Source: Helicoverpa zea (lineage: Eukaryota; Arthropoda; Insecta; Lepidoptera; Noctuidae). From it: 64,000 nucleotides of DNA. Location: assembly GCF_022581195.2 (NCBI RefSeq), contig NC_061472.1, positions 5,642,001 to 5,706,000 on the forward strand. Direction: 5' to 3'. Below are positions 1 through 13,095 of this stretch, one piece after another. How positions within the stretch are numbered: position 1 is the first letter of the stretch; each line of letters opens with the position of its first letter. Both the position numbers and the translations under genes were made by a program. The notes under the pieces are model-generated. The model had not been told where the DNA came from, ran no database searches, and saw nothing but the letters and a program-made list of their open reading frames with translations.

Positions 1-3000
1 TAAATTTGATTACGGTCTAGACTGTCTTTGTGTAGACAGTTTTAATTGCGTTTAATTTCTACTAAATAAGCAAATTTTAGTGGATTCCGTGAGAGATTTT
101 TGATACATTAATTAGTAGAAGAAATATATTTAAGAGTTTTTCTTCGTGTTGAGATAAATTTCGTATAAAAATTGCAGTAACATCCGTGTCATTATAAGAT
201 TGTGATAAAAGAACGGAAATATCTTACAGTAGTTTTAGTATAAAAGAACTAGGTACTGAAATAACATTAAGTTAAAAAACCAAAAGGTTTGTACTGTACG
301 GCTCTGAAAAACCGTGGTTAAACAAAAATAATCAGAAACTTAAGACCCAACAATAACATCGTAAACAAAAGTTTAATTTCAAGCTCGGAATAATTTATTT
401 TAATACAAATAGCAAGAAGTGCATCCGACCAATCGGATGGCGTCAAATAATCCGGTTTCCACCGCTCGTTACCAGTTTAATCCAATTCCTTTCGGTTGAA
501 ACTAGAAAAGTTTTCGATTCAAACCGCCACCGAGCGACCGAATGAATGAAACGAACGCAGACACACACAAACACAGATAATCAGTAGTAAATTAGATGAA
601 CATTCCTTTTAGACAGGAATTTCATTAAATATCGAACTGGTAATAAGTTTTAATTTAGCGCGAGTTTTAGTTTCGGGTAGAGTTGCAGTTTTTGGAATCT
701 GAGTTTGATTAAGCTGCATATTAGAGTCATAATTGCTTATCTATATAATTATGGATAACGAGACGTATGTTAGAGAACAATAATTACCTATTTGATTCAT
801 TTGTTTTTCATCGTTAAGAATAAAGTAGCCAAAGCCAAAATAAGTAACAAATTGAAATATAAATGAATGGTGCACTATTTTACGCCTGATCAAGGCATAT
901 ATTATGATCAACATAACTATCCATCTCTTTGATTATATTATCCTTTCGCTCACTAACGTGACGCGCATACTAACACAAATAATTAGAACTAAAAAGGACA
1001 CAGAAACATTCCCTACAAACCAGTAAACAAAAAAAAAGCTGACTAAAAGAAACGGCTTCAGTACAGAACACAGTAATTTGTCGGCAAGTAAGAGCGAATG
1101 CTCATTGCACTCCCAGGGAGGGATACATTTGCATCCGCGCAGTATTAGAACGGACCGTCCGAAAGGAGGTGAGCGGTAAAACAATTGTTATTATGAGAAC
1201 TAGCTCGACCCGCTGCTGAGTTGTGGCGGGTTTCCATTGCTAAGAAAATATGATTAGGTAATATTAAGACACACATAAACGGCACGGTACGGCACGGCAC
1301 GGCGCAGCTCCAACCCAGTGATTAACACATTTTATAACGTCAATATAAAAAGTCAACCGTGGAGTGACAGCGAGCTTGCAGTTACCTAACAACAGCTGCA
1401 TCCGTGTCGTGCCATTCATAGGTGCCTATATTCGGCTACCACGGCTTTGGTTGTCGAATTAGATTTGCGTGTTAAAATTCAGTTTCAGCATTGTATTAGG
1501 TGTAGTAACTAAGGTCCATGTTGTGAAATTTAGAAAACCGTATGACACTGCAAACAGTTTCCTACACTGTATATTTACACAGTAAATATAACGGCATCCT
1601 TGTTTTGCTCCCCGAATGAGAACCGTAACGGAATCATTGGAACATTACCTATACATATTTAAAACTATTTCTGCGTACTTACACGCTAATTAGAAACTAT
1701 GAAAATATTACATTGAATGTTTTTTCAGGAAACTGGAGAAATTTCATTTGTACCAATCGGGCAGAAGCAGTAACTTGTAGGAAAGGGTTGGAATTGGAAT
1801 ATCGGGACTAGAGAATATGCTTCAGAAAAACTTCTGCTTATGAATACTTCTAAGTAATTTAATATATGAAGATATGAATATACATGACCAGGCGAAACGC
1901 ACCTTACTATCCATATTGTTAACGCATTTCGCAGTGAATAAAACACAGCAAAACGTAAATATGAAAACTCGTTCTATAATTATCAATTTATTCCCAACCG
2001 TTATAAAAATAACTTTCAGAACTTATCCTAATTAATTCTCTATTAAAACATTTTTTCTCATTACAGAAGAACATTGGACAGACCCTTTATAATTTAACAA
2101 GAATACCCGCCCGGTATCATCTCCGCCCGGTTAAAGTAGACAACAAACATAAATTCACCGGCATGAGTTGGCTAAGATTTTAATTTAACTTGAACCATTT
2201 TTCTTAATTTGTTACTACATTTTTTTAACGCAAACTTGGAACCATGTTGGCACCTTCAGACGAACAATTGTGCTGTCTTATCCCGTAATGTATAGGTCAT
2301 TTTATTGTTGACAAAAATTGCCCATAAAAAGTTATGTAAGTAATGAAGAATAATAGAAATGGCCTGCTTTTGGGTCATTTTTTGGACGTATGAAAGTAAT
2401 TTTAGTTTAATTTACTAGTCTGGTACAAAAATCTTATTTATGTGGATTTTGGAATTACAGAGAAAACCACAAACCATAAAGCTTAGACACTGACTAGACA
2501 TACATTTGATTCTCAGGTCAGACCTTCAAAGATGGTAATCAAGAATTTATTCATATTATGATCAACAAAGAAGAAACGATTCGTAAAACAGAATCACCAA
2601 TGGTCATTCCTACTACAACTTTAAAAGCATTGCCAAAAATTGTTTCAAATATTTACTTTCACTTCAAAAGAATTTGGATACGGAAATAAAATAAAACGAA
2701 TTATAAAGCTGAATTGGCCTTAAACAGAAATTCTGAGGCTGTTAATAATTCAGTTAGCACAAAAAAGGAGTAGATAAAAACAAGCTCAAAATTCTTAGCT
2801 GAAGAAACATCTGCCATGTTCCCATCTAAAATTAAAATTCTTTACCATAAGACGGAGCCACTCAGTTAGTTAAAAACTCAGGAACAATTTTGAAGTAACT
2901 GCAGTTGTGAAGCGAAGGCATTCAATTCTAATTTCACCTTGTTTTTACCTCCACCTCATATTTACGAGAAAATTTACAAATTGCTTGAAAACTTTTTTGT

Positions 3001-4604
3001 TTTATGAGGCCGCAAGTTTATTTTTCGCGAAGACATTTTTCATTATGATAATTTGATTTAAAGGTCGCCATCGACGCAAGCTGGGGTAATATTTACAGTA
3101 CTTATTTTCCTCAAAAAGCTAGACAGAACTGTGTTGTGTTTATCACCATATGCAAAGCTTATAGTCCTAAATAAAGCATGGTAAACTCCGACTTTGTTAC
3201 TAAAAGTTTAGGTCACCCGAGTCCTATCGTCCCAGGAGCTGAATTCAAGACTGCACATGTCAAGAACTTAACCAGAAAGTCAGTGTAAAGAAACCAACGT
3301 TAATAAAACTGCATATTACAATCCACTTAAAGCTTCTACATTCCAAGCTGACAATGCAGAAAATATAAAAATGATATCGCAAAATCTTGGCTGCGAAACC
3401 TGTTAACCCCAATTTGGGAAGTTGCAGGATTTAAATATGCAAGAGTGCGGATGACTGCGGAACTTGGGAGGGCCAAACTTGCACGAGTAAGTGCTGTGTT
3501 TGCTCCCCTGAAACGCTGGCGTGAATATATGAATTAAGAACGGAGTCTGTACTGGGAAGGGGATTCTTGTAGTTGCGTAGTTGGGTAGTGGTAATTTTTG
3601 TGAGCTTTTAAGTGTAGAAAATGTGCGTAGCTGTCTCTTTTTCTTGATTTTAATGATGATTTTAATTTAAATAATGTCGATAACATTGTAAGTACAAAGG
3701 TATGATGAAGTAAATACACAACATGCCATAAAATTATAGTGATGCGAGTGCACCAACCTTAAAATAATTTGAACAGCGTAATAGTTTAATAATTACTCAA
3801 TAGTTTTTATAGTGTTGATTCTAGGGCCCTTACCGTAAAGTTTTGACAACATTGACAAGATCAAAGTTGTTTCTTTCTTCATAAAAATCAACCTATTTTA
3901 TTACCAGCTAAACATTACTCCTTAGATCCTAAGAAAAGATAAAACGTTTAGCTAAACGAAAACTGCAGTAAAGAGAATCCCGTGCATACATTCTTCCATA
4001 AATCCCGTGCTTTCTTGGATTTTAAAAGATTTTACGCATAAGTTTGATAGTAATAACACAAAAGCTAGCTTGGAGCTATTTTAGTTCGCTTAGCTAATGT
4101 TTATTTTGATGAATATTCAGATATTCCGCGGTTTCATCCAGTTTCATACTGCTATGCGTTTCGTGTGAATACATTTGAATTTATTCTCTTTTATAAGAGA
4201 ACTCTATCTGAATTCATAGTTTTACGAAAACTGGTTATAATGAGAGTTTTGGGGTGTTTTCTTACTTGAATTTCAGTTTCATGATTCTCAAAGCTCGTAA
4301 TTTCAATTGTCAATCAATTAAGTACATGTTGCGAGAATTTCATATATTTTCTATTTTTGGTCAGATACTTACAATTATTTACCTAAACTAAGTAATTTAT
4401 TGGGTCCCTTTTGTGGTATGAAGTGAGGCGCGGGGGCGGGCTAAAGCGGTGATTGGGCCGCAGTGCATCGCGTCATAGCCGTCATTCGGGATTGGTTTTT
4501 TGCTAATAAATTACTTCTGCGCAGATGTAGGTCAGAGCTCAAGATTCGTGCCGATAACTATACGGTTTGATATCAAAATACATGTTTGCTACAATAAACA
4601 TTAA
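1..4604. other. AT-rich intergenic DNA, no gene seen
   Basis: No reading frame here looks like a protein I recognise, and the open frames are short and AT-driven. A short CGGCA-type direct repeat lies near 1281-1306. A local GC-rich patch at about 4427-4500 has GC-box-like and CCAAT-box-like strings (GGGGGCGGG, GATTGGGCCGC, GGGATTGGTT). It could be regulatory, but no transcript structure supports that. Confidence 0.5.
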
Positions 4605-4790
4605 TCCTACTTATATTATAAATGTGAAAGTTTGTGAGAATGTATGGATGTATGTTTGTTATTCAATCACGCAAAAACGGCTGGACCGATTATATTGAAA
4701 TTTGGTATGTAGATAGGTGATACCCTGGATTAACACATAGGCTACTTTTAATCAACACACCACGCGGGCGAAGCCGCTGGCGGAAGCTTG
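4605..4790 (+). mobile_element. Lep1-type non-autonomous Helitron copy
   Basis: It begins with TCCTACTTATATTATAAATG, the usual head of lepidopteran Lep1-like Helitrons, and includes the typical inner string CACGCAAAAACGGCTGGACC. The 3' part CACGCGGGCGAAGCCGC is typical, but the copy ends in AAGCTTG rather than CTAG. It has no coding capacity. Confidence 0.75.
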
Positions 4791-4819
4791 TATAGCATAC
4801 AAATCTATCTATAGGTACT

Positions 4820-4984
4820 AACATAATAAAGAGTAAACATTTTGTTTGTTTGTTTGCACACTATGTAAAGGCTGCGAAACTACTGAACTGATTTGAAAAA
4901 TTATTTCACAGTTGGAAAGCTACATCTTTCCTAGTAAAATAGTTCTTACGGGACGCGGGTGAATTTGCGAGAATACAGCTAATA
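4820..4984 (+). mobile_element. Degraded Helitron-like fragment
   Basis: It keeps the middle and 3' part of the same family: a 'contact' segment (CTACTGAACTGATTTGAAAA), GTTGGAAAGC and the GGGACGCGGGTGAA string. The 5' head is diverged and the exact ends are not visible. Confidence 0.5.
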
Positions 4985-6224
4985 AACTATAACTTCAAAA
5001 TTTTGACCCTCTGAGAATCGCAGCAATTCCTGTGACCTCCCAAATGTTTATACACTTCACACGACTAATTAGTCACCAGTACAAGTGCATTATAATTCAT
5101 CATTACTAATAAACAGATCAAGCAATTAATCACTTTGCTGTATTGCGTTACGGTTGACATTCCATTGATATTTGCCTAATGATTGTCGCTAATTGCTCAG
5201 AGTAATTGCCGCGAAAAATCGATGAATTTGTTGAATAATAATGATTTTGTGGAATGCTATTGGTATTTTGGTTGAACGGTGACTTGGTGTTTATTGGTGC
5301 ATTTAAGCTGTTGAACTAAAATAGAAGACAATAAAACTAGTCTTATGGGACTTTTTGTACTTATTGCATACCTTTAGGAAATCACCTCTTGGGGCGTTGT
5401 ATGATTGTTTTAATTTAAACCTTTTGTGATAACAATTAAATAGTAACAGTCCGAGTTGTTTATCGATTAATTGAAATAAGGTTTTATCCTGCTGATATTG
5501 CAATGGTAGATTTTCCACTTGGTTTTCCCACGCGACATCGCTCGAACTTGTACGGCCGGTAAGGCGTGCATGTAGGTATACGCATAACAGCGAACAAAAA
5601 TTTACAACTACCAGTGCGAAACATTACGTTTCCAATCACACAGACAGACAGGTTCATCGTTCGTGTTTTGCGTAGAAAACAGTATATATATGCGAGACAA
5701 ATCTGCTAGTATGAAATCGCTGAACCTCAAGTAATGTCTTGGATGGAAAAAGGAAGACGAAAAACGAAGAACGAAACTAATCCAAGTGACAACTAACACG
5801 ACACAGGACATAATAAACATTGCTGCATTCGAGCATGGAACTCATTTTATTTTAGTGTAACCTAATTAGCGTTTCCAGTAGTGAAAGTTTACTATACCCT
5901 ACAACAAAGTATTATTAGTAGCAGTTTCTAACATTGTAATTTTATGAGACAATATTTTATCACGCGGTACATTAAATGCTTTAATATCATGTCCCTAGCT
6001 GTGCTTTATAGAGTCTGTTAGTCTTTAGCTTTATACTTTAATGTTAAGATGCTTAGCTTTGGATGAGAATATGAGAAAATTGTTAAAGTTTGAGTGTGTC
6101 AATTTTATTATGGTGACTTAAGACCGAAGAACTAGAATATGAACATTCTTTGGTGTTTTTTTTTAATATTTTTGGTTTTGCTGTCGTGGTATTTGGACGT
6201 AGTTCACAACTCTTTGATTTAAGG

Positions 6225-6278
6225 ACATTAACACAGGCTCAAGAATGTTACATTATCTACTTGAGCCTGTGTTAATGT
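6225..6278. repeat. 19-bp perfect hairpin
   Basis: ACATTAACACAGGCTCAAG (6225-6243) is followed after 16 bases by its exact reverse complement at 6260-6278. The flanks (GGAC outside left, GTCC outside right) extend the pairing imperfectly. It could be the core of a small MITE or a chance-preserved foldback; no RNA gene is claimed. Confidence 0.7.
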
Positions 6279-7345
6279 AGTCCATAAATGACTTCTATTT
6301 TAATGTTATCGAATTCAAAACCCAATCATATCTAATGCTTCTTATCTCAAGTATGCACTCTATTATCACAAGCCATCTATTATCCACTTCTGTGTATAAA
6401 TAAACTCACTCGTAAACCCTAAGAAAACTAACACTAACTTACTTATATTACAAAGTTTTAAACCCCTAAAATCCATGGTATTTATATAGCCATTAAACAA
6501 AACTAAGTATAGGCCTTGAACCGTATCAAATCCACGTGAAATCTCTTCATAAGTTTAAGTCAACAATTTCACTGTTGTTACATAGTTATAGTTTCATGAA
6601 ACGGAACATGAAAATGGATAATTTATAGACAACAAGCTCATTCTCGCGGTTTCTCCTGTGAGATGATAGACTTTTATGAATCTGGACAAAATCTATATAC
6701 TTACACTTTTTTATTGGTTTGTATTTCACTTTTTTTGTATTTTGTAAAGGTGAAATGACACCAAAATGTGCTTCGGTGCGAGTTAGCATGTTATTAAATT
6801 ATGGGAAGCAGACCAGTGAATTTTTTTTGGTAATTAAATTGCCTCTTCCCTATTTTACTGATTGTTATTTTATTGTAGAAAAAAACACTTATGCATGTAT
6901 ACGGTAATAAGAAGGTGTAAATAGATTTTAACTTATTCGTAATATGGAATCTCCAATAGTTATTTCTATGCTCCTTGTAACTTCACCCCGGTATTGTAAA
7001 CTATAACCCGCAGTCACTAACTCGCGATCGTAAAACTAAGTTTAATATTCAAATAGTAATTAAAAATAATGCACGGTAAACTGTTGGTGCACTTTGTTGC
7101 AGAAATATGTGGCGGCTAAAATGACGTCATTTGTCACGTTTTATATTTTTTGCAATTTATTTATGAATTAATTATGGGATAAATAAATTTGAGTTTATTT
7201 TTTTAGGAAACAGGCAATTTATTGGGTTTTTGGACTTAATTTTTATAGCTAATGGCACCTGTGTGATGAAAAAAAATAAATATATTGATTTTAACACTTA
7301 GTACTATTCAACTAATTAGTACATTTTGTTTCCGAAATTTGAAAC

Positions 7346-7397
7346 AGTTTGGCCAAGTGTGAGCGATTTTCAAGTCCCACTCACTCTTGGCCAAACT
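7346..7397. repeat. 18-bp hairpin with one mismatch
   Basis: AGTTTGGCCAAGTGTGAG at 7346-7363 pairs with CTCACTCTTGGCCAAACT at 7380-7397 across a 16-base loop. Stem and loop sizes match the hairpin at 6225-6278, but the sequences differ. Confidence 0.65.
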
Positions 7398-8138
7398 ATT
7401 ATTTGTAAATCGAATGAATGTAACAATAATATAACGTCAAGCTTATAATTCTATAGTAAGTAAATGTTATTGTCACTATACTCAATAATAGATATCTATG
7501 TACGTCTGTATGTATGTATGTACCTATTTTCGGTAACATTGGGTTATTGTCAAACGTTAAAATCTTAGGTACACAATGGCTTATTTTTTCACAGAACACA
7601 ATCGCATTTGTTTATAAAAATTCACATAGAATAGGAAAGTACCTACATTATTGTTGCGGGTTAAAATCTAAACGGTTTATAATCCTACGATTTATTCATT
7701 CGATTGATTATGACACTTTACAAACAAAAACTATTGCATATGTGTTGGTTTGTTTCCCTTTCGTGCAGAAACTCCTGAACGCTTATACTTATATGAGAAT
7801 AAAATCACATCATTTTAATCCAAGAGCAGAAAATAATTTCCTCTGCATGCAAAAACCTAGAACAACACCAAGACTATAAAGTGTATATGGGCAGTTAGAC
7901 CAAAAACGTCTAGAATGACACCCAAAAATGTGAATTTTCTCCTCGACTATCAAATTATAGTTCCACATAAATGTTGTATTAATTCACACAAATGGCCAGG
8001 CACGGAGCTTCACCAAATTAGACGAGATTTTATCTCAAATGGAGAATATAAAACATGTTTACACAAGGGATTTAGTGGAACAAATCGGGACTGGTATAAA
8101 ACAGTTATAATAATAAAAACATTATAAAGGTACCTACA

Positions 8139-8342
8139 TCCTACTAATATTATAAACGCGAAAGTTTGTATGTATGGATGTATGGATGTTTGTTACTCTT
8201 TCACGCAAAAACTACTGAATGGATTTTAATGAAACTTTACAATAATATAGCTTATACATCAGAATAACACATAGGCTACAATTTGTAAACATATTGTTCG
8301 AAATACTAAACCTGCGCAGACGAAGTCGCGGGCACCAGCTAG
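8139..8342 (+). mobile_element. Complete Lep1-type Helitron
   Basis: This is the cleanest Helitron copy here. The 5' end reads A|TC (A at 8138, TCCTACTAATATTATAAACG from 8139) and the 3' end reads CTAG|T (CTAG at 8339-8342, T at 8343). That fits the known Helitron habit of inserting between A and T without a target duplication. At 204 bp it is non-autonomous and non-coding. Confidence 0.85.
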
Positions 8343-9267
8343 TGAAAAAATATATTTTTATCAAAAAATATTATAATCATTTGCCAAGCCCTTTCTCAAG
8401 TACACATTAGAATAAGTGCTATTAAGACGCCGCTGAAGACTAGAATCGCATCATCATCAACTGGATATGGGGATCCAGCCAGTGGTTTGGAGCTAAACCA
8501 GACCCCAAAAAAATATAAGTTGGTAAGTTACCTTTAAAAGATGAATTGTAAACCTTAACAAGAAGTCAATCACATTAGATCAGTCATATATACCTTTTTG
8601 GGCTTTTACAAAGAGATTTTACTTAAACCTTTGTGTTACTTAGGTACACAGAAAATATCTTGAAGATTACAAAGAACCCAAAAAAGGGTATTACTGAAGA
8701 GGTTTAGATATTACCTCTGGGTATCAATTTATTTCATTTTTATACAACACTTAGATTGTTTTTTTGTTTTGTAAAGGCTAAGTTTTTGTATGGTCTTTCA
8801 GAATAGTTAGGTACTGGATAGACCAACCAAAATACTTAATTTTAATCCTTAAAATATAAAAATATATTTTCCTCGTGGCTCTATAAATAAATAAAATTCA
8901 AACTTAATGTTATATATTTAAATAACACTCTTCCAGATATTTCTCCATTTTCAACCTCACGTCATCACGCCAAGACAGGCCAAAAATAACCTTTTCTAAC
9001 ATAAAAAGGCTTCCAAACACCTTATATAAAATAACTCAGTCACACATACAAAGATTGGCCGATAAACACAATAAGTAAGTTCACCCAGTGTGCAAGTAAT
9101 AAAGGTGTTTACACATTACGCCGCAGCGTCAGTTGCTAAAAGTAAATCTACCGCTACTCTAGTCCAAAGATGGATTTTCTATGGAGCCTTATCAAACAAA
9201 TAATATGTATCCGGCGTTCGAGTTACTGTTCTGTTCGCATATGTTTTTTTTTTTTTAAGGACGTCAA
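8343..9267. other. AT-rich intergenic DNA, nothing recognised
   Basis: No gene, no terminal repeats and no clear family signature, apart from a T-rich run at 9246-9257 just before the next repeat. Confidence 0.45.
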
Positions 9268-9545
9268 AAATCATCAAATGACCCCTCTCGCTGTGGGTGA
9301 GCAGCGGTGAGGAAGTGTCAGATTCTTACCGACTAAAAACCGTCGTGTTCCGTTGTAGGCCTTTTATGTACCAGGGCCGCGGTATCTCTTTCGAACAACC
9401 CGCAGACCCGACAGGCCTTGGCCTTACTGGGCCCCGCTGGGGTTGCTGACATCTCTTTGAGGGGTCGACACGGGTCTGTCGTCTAAGTAGACAGAGGGAC
9501 GATGAGCCACCCGAACTCACCCGGTCGCGCTGAGGTTGCAGTGTC
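9268..9545 (+). repeat. Dispersed GC-rich lepidopteran repeat (copy 1)
   Basis: It begins at GAAATGACCCCTCTCGCTGT-like sequence and contains GTCAGATTCTTACCGACTAA and CCAGGGCCGCGGTA. Two shorter, diverged copies are at 39663-39795 and 43806-43880. The sequence resembles the 3' region of lepidopteran retroposons, but the parent family is not identifiable from this window. It is clearly richer in GC than its flanks. Confidence 0.6.
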
Positions 9546-9889
9546 CTAGATACTAGATATTAGAAATATATTTCCTAAAGCAACCAGAAGACCAGAAGAA
9601 AGATTTGTGTGTATGGTGTGCGCCAATACGGCACCGGTGGACTCACCTTTACACACTACACATCGGAGGTGGCACTGCAGCTCCGATACCGAGTTCTTTA
9701 CCTCTACGCCATAATGTATAAACGCCCTAACGTAAGTACAAATGTCAGTCACATTTTCCACGCGCCCTGACTGATGTGACGCGGACTTGAACCTACAACG
9801 ATAATACATTAGTGCGGAGTCTCATAGTATAGGGAATGTTTGTTTATTGTGTATTTATAGCTGAACTTTAGGTTATTTTGTTATTTATG
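9546..9889. other. Spacer, no gene seen
   Basis: Mixed-composition DNA. The 87-codon minus-strand frame at 9546-9809 has no recognisable motif. It may continue the preceding repeat. Confidence 0.35.
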
Positions 9890-10085
9890 AATAATAATAT
9901 AATAAAGAGGAAATATATTTTGGTTAATTGTACCGTAGAGCCTCCGAAACTTTAACTGATTGGAAGAATTATTTAACTATTGGAAAAACATAATATCTCC
10001 GAGTAACATATAGGCCCTATATGTTACTCGGAGATATTATGTTTATAGGGTACACCCTGCGGTTTCACACGTATACCGCTAATCT
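9890..10085 (+). mobile_element. Degraded Helitron-like fragment with palindrome
   Basis: The segment has the Helitron-like order ATAATATAATAAAGAG, CTCCGAAACTTTAACTGATT, ATTGGAAAAACATAATATCT. A near-zero-loop palindrome then interrupts it (9986-10044): two 29-bp arms that match exactly across a single C. The remaining 3' part GGTTTCACACGTATACCGCT follows. Confidence 0.5.
9986..10044. repeat. 59-bp perfect palindrome, 1-base centre
   Basis: The arm 9986-10014 (starts AAACATAATATCTCCGAGTA) is the exact reverse complement of 10016-10044, with one C at 10015. Part of the Helitron-like sequence has been duplicated in inverted orientation. Confidence 0.9.
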
Positions 10086-10445
10086 AAAATAGGTACCCTT
10101 AATATTGACCTTAATTGGTATCTGGTTACTTCTATGAATACTTTAACCTGTAACTGAAAATATATATATCACATAGACTTGCATGAAAAACTATTGTTAA
10201 TATTGCTTCTTCATTGATCAATTTTCCAATGATGATATTGAAGATAAACGGAACCACTTACACATGATTAAGACGAAAACTATTTGTTAGATTAAATACA
10301 ATTACGATATTAAAATGTCACACGTTTTACTCTTGATGAAAATTCATTTCAGCGTTCGTATAGAATTCAAAATTGTATAAATGCTAGGAAAATGTGTTTG
10401 CTAACGGTCGGAAAACTGTGTCGTTTGCAGTCACTTTTAGAGTAC

Positions 10446-10642
10446 CACACTGTAAACTTTTAGTCGGCCGATAATTTGTTTGACTCATAAATCAGTATGA
10501 AAATGAATGGTAGTACGTACATTATACCTCTAAAGATTGGGTATTTAGCCGGTATCAGACTGAGTGAATACTATGATTAGCATCAATGTCTTTAAAAAAA
10601 AATTGTCGGCAATTGTCGGGCGACTCTTTAGTCTTCAGTGTG
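10446..10642. mobile_element. MITE, GCAG/GCAC-TIR family (copy 1)
   Basis: The left end CACACTGTAAACTTTTAGTC and the right end (reverse complement CACACTGAAGACTAAAGAGT) form imperfect terminal inverted repeats. The adjacent GGCCGATAATTTGTTTGA and AATCAGTATGAAAATGAATG strings recur in copies near 12640-12817 and 59845-59900. It is non-coding and I saw no clear target duplication. Confidence 0.6.
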
Positions 10643-10655
10643 CGAGTACTCTAAA

Positions 10656-12639
10656 CATTTGCGTTTTAGGACATTCGTGTGCACTAAACACATTATTGCA
10701 TGGCTGTAGAAAAGCTTTTAGAAAAATTGAAATGTTCGATCACTGAGTGACATGGAGTACTAATGGCAATTACTTCGATGATATATGAAAATGTTGTGGA
10801 ACAATAAATATACGGTTCGATGGGTTTCACACGAACGTGCTAATGTGGGAAAAGTTCAGTGATTTTAGAATGATAAATAAGTGCGATTTCAAAGATAGTA
10901 AGTGCAATTAGTAATAGTATTTGATGGCTCATTGCAGTCATTAAAAATAAGCCGTATTTATGTTAAAATTTATAGTAATCTGAATGAACTTTACATCCTT
11001 ATTCTGCCCTAAAAAACCTTACAATAACTACATTCTTTGACTTTGAATCGCAAAACAAAACATATATCTATTACGCACTGAGATCGTTTGCAATATTTCA
11101 CACAGGTTGACAACCCCTCACCATCGGCTAAGACTTATAACCCCAAGCCATGTAAACCAGCATATCTTAAAACGCAATTTCTAAGGAAATCTAAGAAAGT
11201 TAACAAGAAAGGGAGGTCAAGTTATGTTTGTCATTGGAAGGTAAATAAAATTGATATAGGAAACCGGACGGTTCACGATACTGGGACTTCTAATTGACAA
11301 GGGACCCTTATATTAGTCCTTATTACAAGTTGTAATACGGAAATGCTCATTTATTATTGCTTATTTGAGGAAGACTGAGATAAGGAAATACGGAGAGGTA
11401 TTTTTGATAATTGTGTGTTGGTATTATTGTTCTTGTATTGTATTTTTTAGTGGTAGTTACATGGGATTGGTCAGTCTTTGCCATGTGTCACACTTTTAGA
11501 CATCGATCAACTATTGTCTGACTTGTCTGACACGCCCGCAAATGCCTAAACTATTGACTTTAAGGAAGTTTTATGGCTTCATGAGTTTTTCTTTCAATTC
11601 TCTCTTTAGTAATTTTTATTAAGTCACAACGTTTTTTTTCAATTCTACTTTTAGTAATAGGTATTTATTAGCTCAAACAGTTTTTGGGTACCGGACACAA
11701 ATTAGCATAAACCTTCAACCTAAAACCGTTTAGATCCTTCAAGGCCTAAAATCTAGACCCAAACCCACAAAAAAACAAAGCACCTACTTTTCCTACACCT
11801 AGTTTTTATTCTTAAACCTACTAAAACCCAGAAGTCCCAGTACTGTGTACTAAATAATATTTAAGTGGTAAGTTCATACTCCTTGGAGATTCAACGGGAG
11901 TGCAATATCGTAGTTTGTGCAGTCCTAAATATCAATACTTAGGAGTGCAGTTGTAGTCAGAATTAGAATTTAGCGTCTTAACTTGCTATTGGGGAATGGT
12001 TAAGAAGTTCATGTTAGTATTGTTATGTATGTGATGCTAATGGTAGAATGCAGTTTGTATGTTAGGTTGGTATTTGGGGAAATGTATGCTAATGTTATAA
12101 AGATGAAGAGTTTTTTGGAAGCTCTACACGCTAATATAAAAAATATTTTAGTAATAGTTAACCCCTTGTGTTAAGGATGGATTTTAAACCGCTGGTAAAA
12201 ACTTGTCGTTTTATTTTTCGTGACGTTATTTTTGGGCTAGGCAAATGTTTGTTAAGGTTTTTAAGGATTTTTGTAAAATGCAGAATTTTTCAAGTTTTCG
12301 TTATAGCATTGGTTCCAAAATATAGAACTAAAATAGACTAGTGTAGCGTATAATATCTATGCTAGGTCAACTTCGGTATAGAACAGAAGACAAAACGTAG
12401 TTATCGCAGTAAAAATTCACGCTAATTTTACTCTAGCAACTTAGTAGACCGTATTCACGTATTACCTAAAACAAAGGCAGCAAATGCATTAATATGCAAG
12501 GATAACAAGCTGGACATTTGCGAAAACGTGGGGTTAACGACCCTTGCAGTCTAGACATCCTTGTCTGATGTAAAATTATCATTAAAAGCTAAGTTTTCAG
12601 CTGGGCTTACACTTTACAATGTAAACTTAGAGCTCTCAT
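10656..12639. other. AT-rich intergenic DNA, no gene seen
   Basis: No coding signature. The + strand frame at 11088-11297 (69 codons) has no recognisable motif. No terminal repeats were noticed. Confidence 0.4.
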
Positions 12640-12817
12640 ACACTGCAAATAAACAGTCGGCTGATAGTGTTGGTTTAGGAAATTATTTTTGAAGGAAAGC
12701 CAACCGTTTTTAATTCGCCTCATACCGGCCGAATACCTGATCATTGTAATTTGCGCACTTCCATACTGATTGATGGGCCCGAACAATCTATCGGGCGATT
12801 AAAAGTTTGCAGTGTGC
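12640..12817. mobile_element. MITE, same family (copy 2)
   Basis: The left end ACACTGCAAATAAACAGTCG and the right end (reverse complement CACACTGCAAACTTTTAATC) are imperfect terminal inverted repeats. The inner strings GGGCCCGAACAATCTATCGG and CATACTGATTGATGGG match the 10446 and 59845 copies. No coding capacity. Confidence 0.6.
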
Positions 12818-13095
12818 TGCTTAGTGTGTACAGCAATTGTTTGGTGTCTATCTGCCACACTCAGAGTCAGTTAATGGTTACTTAAGTGGCTCCTTAGTAT
12901 AGATTTAAAAAAGCTCACTCTCAGAGACAATTAATGATCCGTTAGCATCCCTTAGTGACAATTAAAGTTAAGTACAGCAAAACCTTTACTTAACTTTCTA
13001 ATGATTGATTTTGACATTTATGTTTAAGGTTATAAAAGTAAATAAAATATTTTAAAAAGTCTCAGGAATAGGAATGTTTTAACAATAAAGTAAAG

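Larger units (their letters stand above)
4985..8138. other. AT-rich intergenic DNA with two hairpins
   Basis: No recognisable gene. Two short hairpins (6225-6278 and 7346-7397) are annotated separately. The 121-codon frame at 7514-7879 and the 70-codon frame at 7915-8127 on the + strand show no domain, signal or splice context that I can name. Confidence 0.45.

Noticed and set aside
6225..6278. microRNA precursor
   Set aside because: The stem is only 19 bp with a 16-base loop and no lower stem, short of a typical insect precursor; kept as a plain hairpin.
7514..7879. 121-codon + frame as a gene
   Set aside because: Low-complexity AT-driven composition and no recognisable motif.
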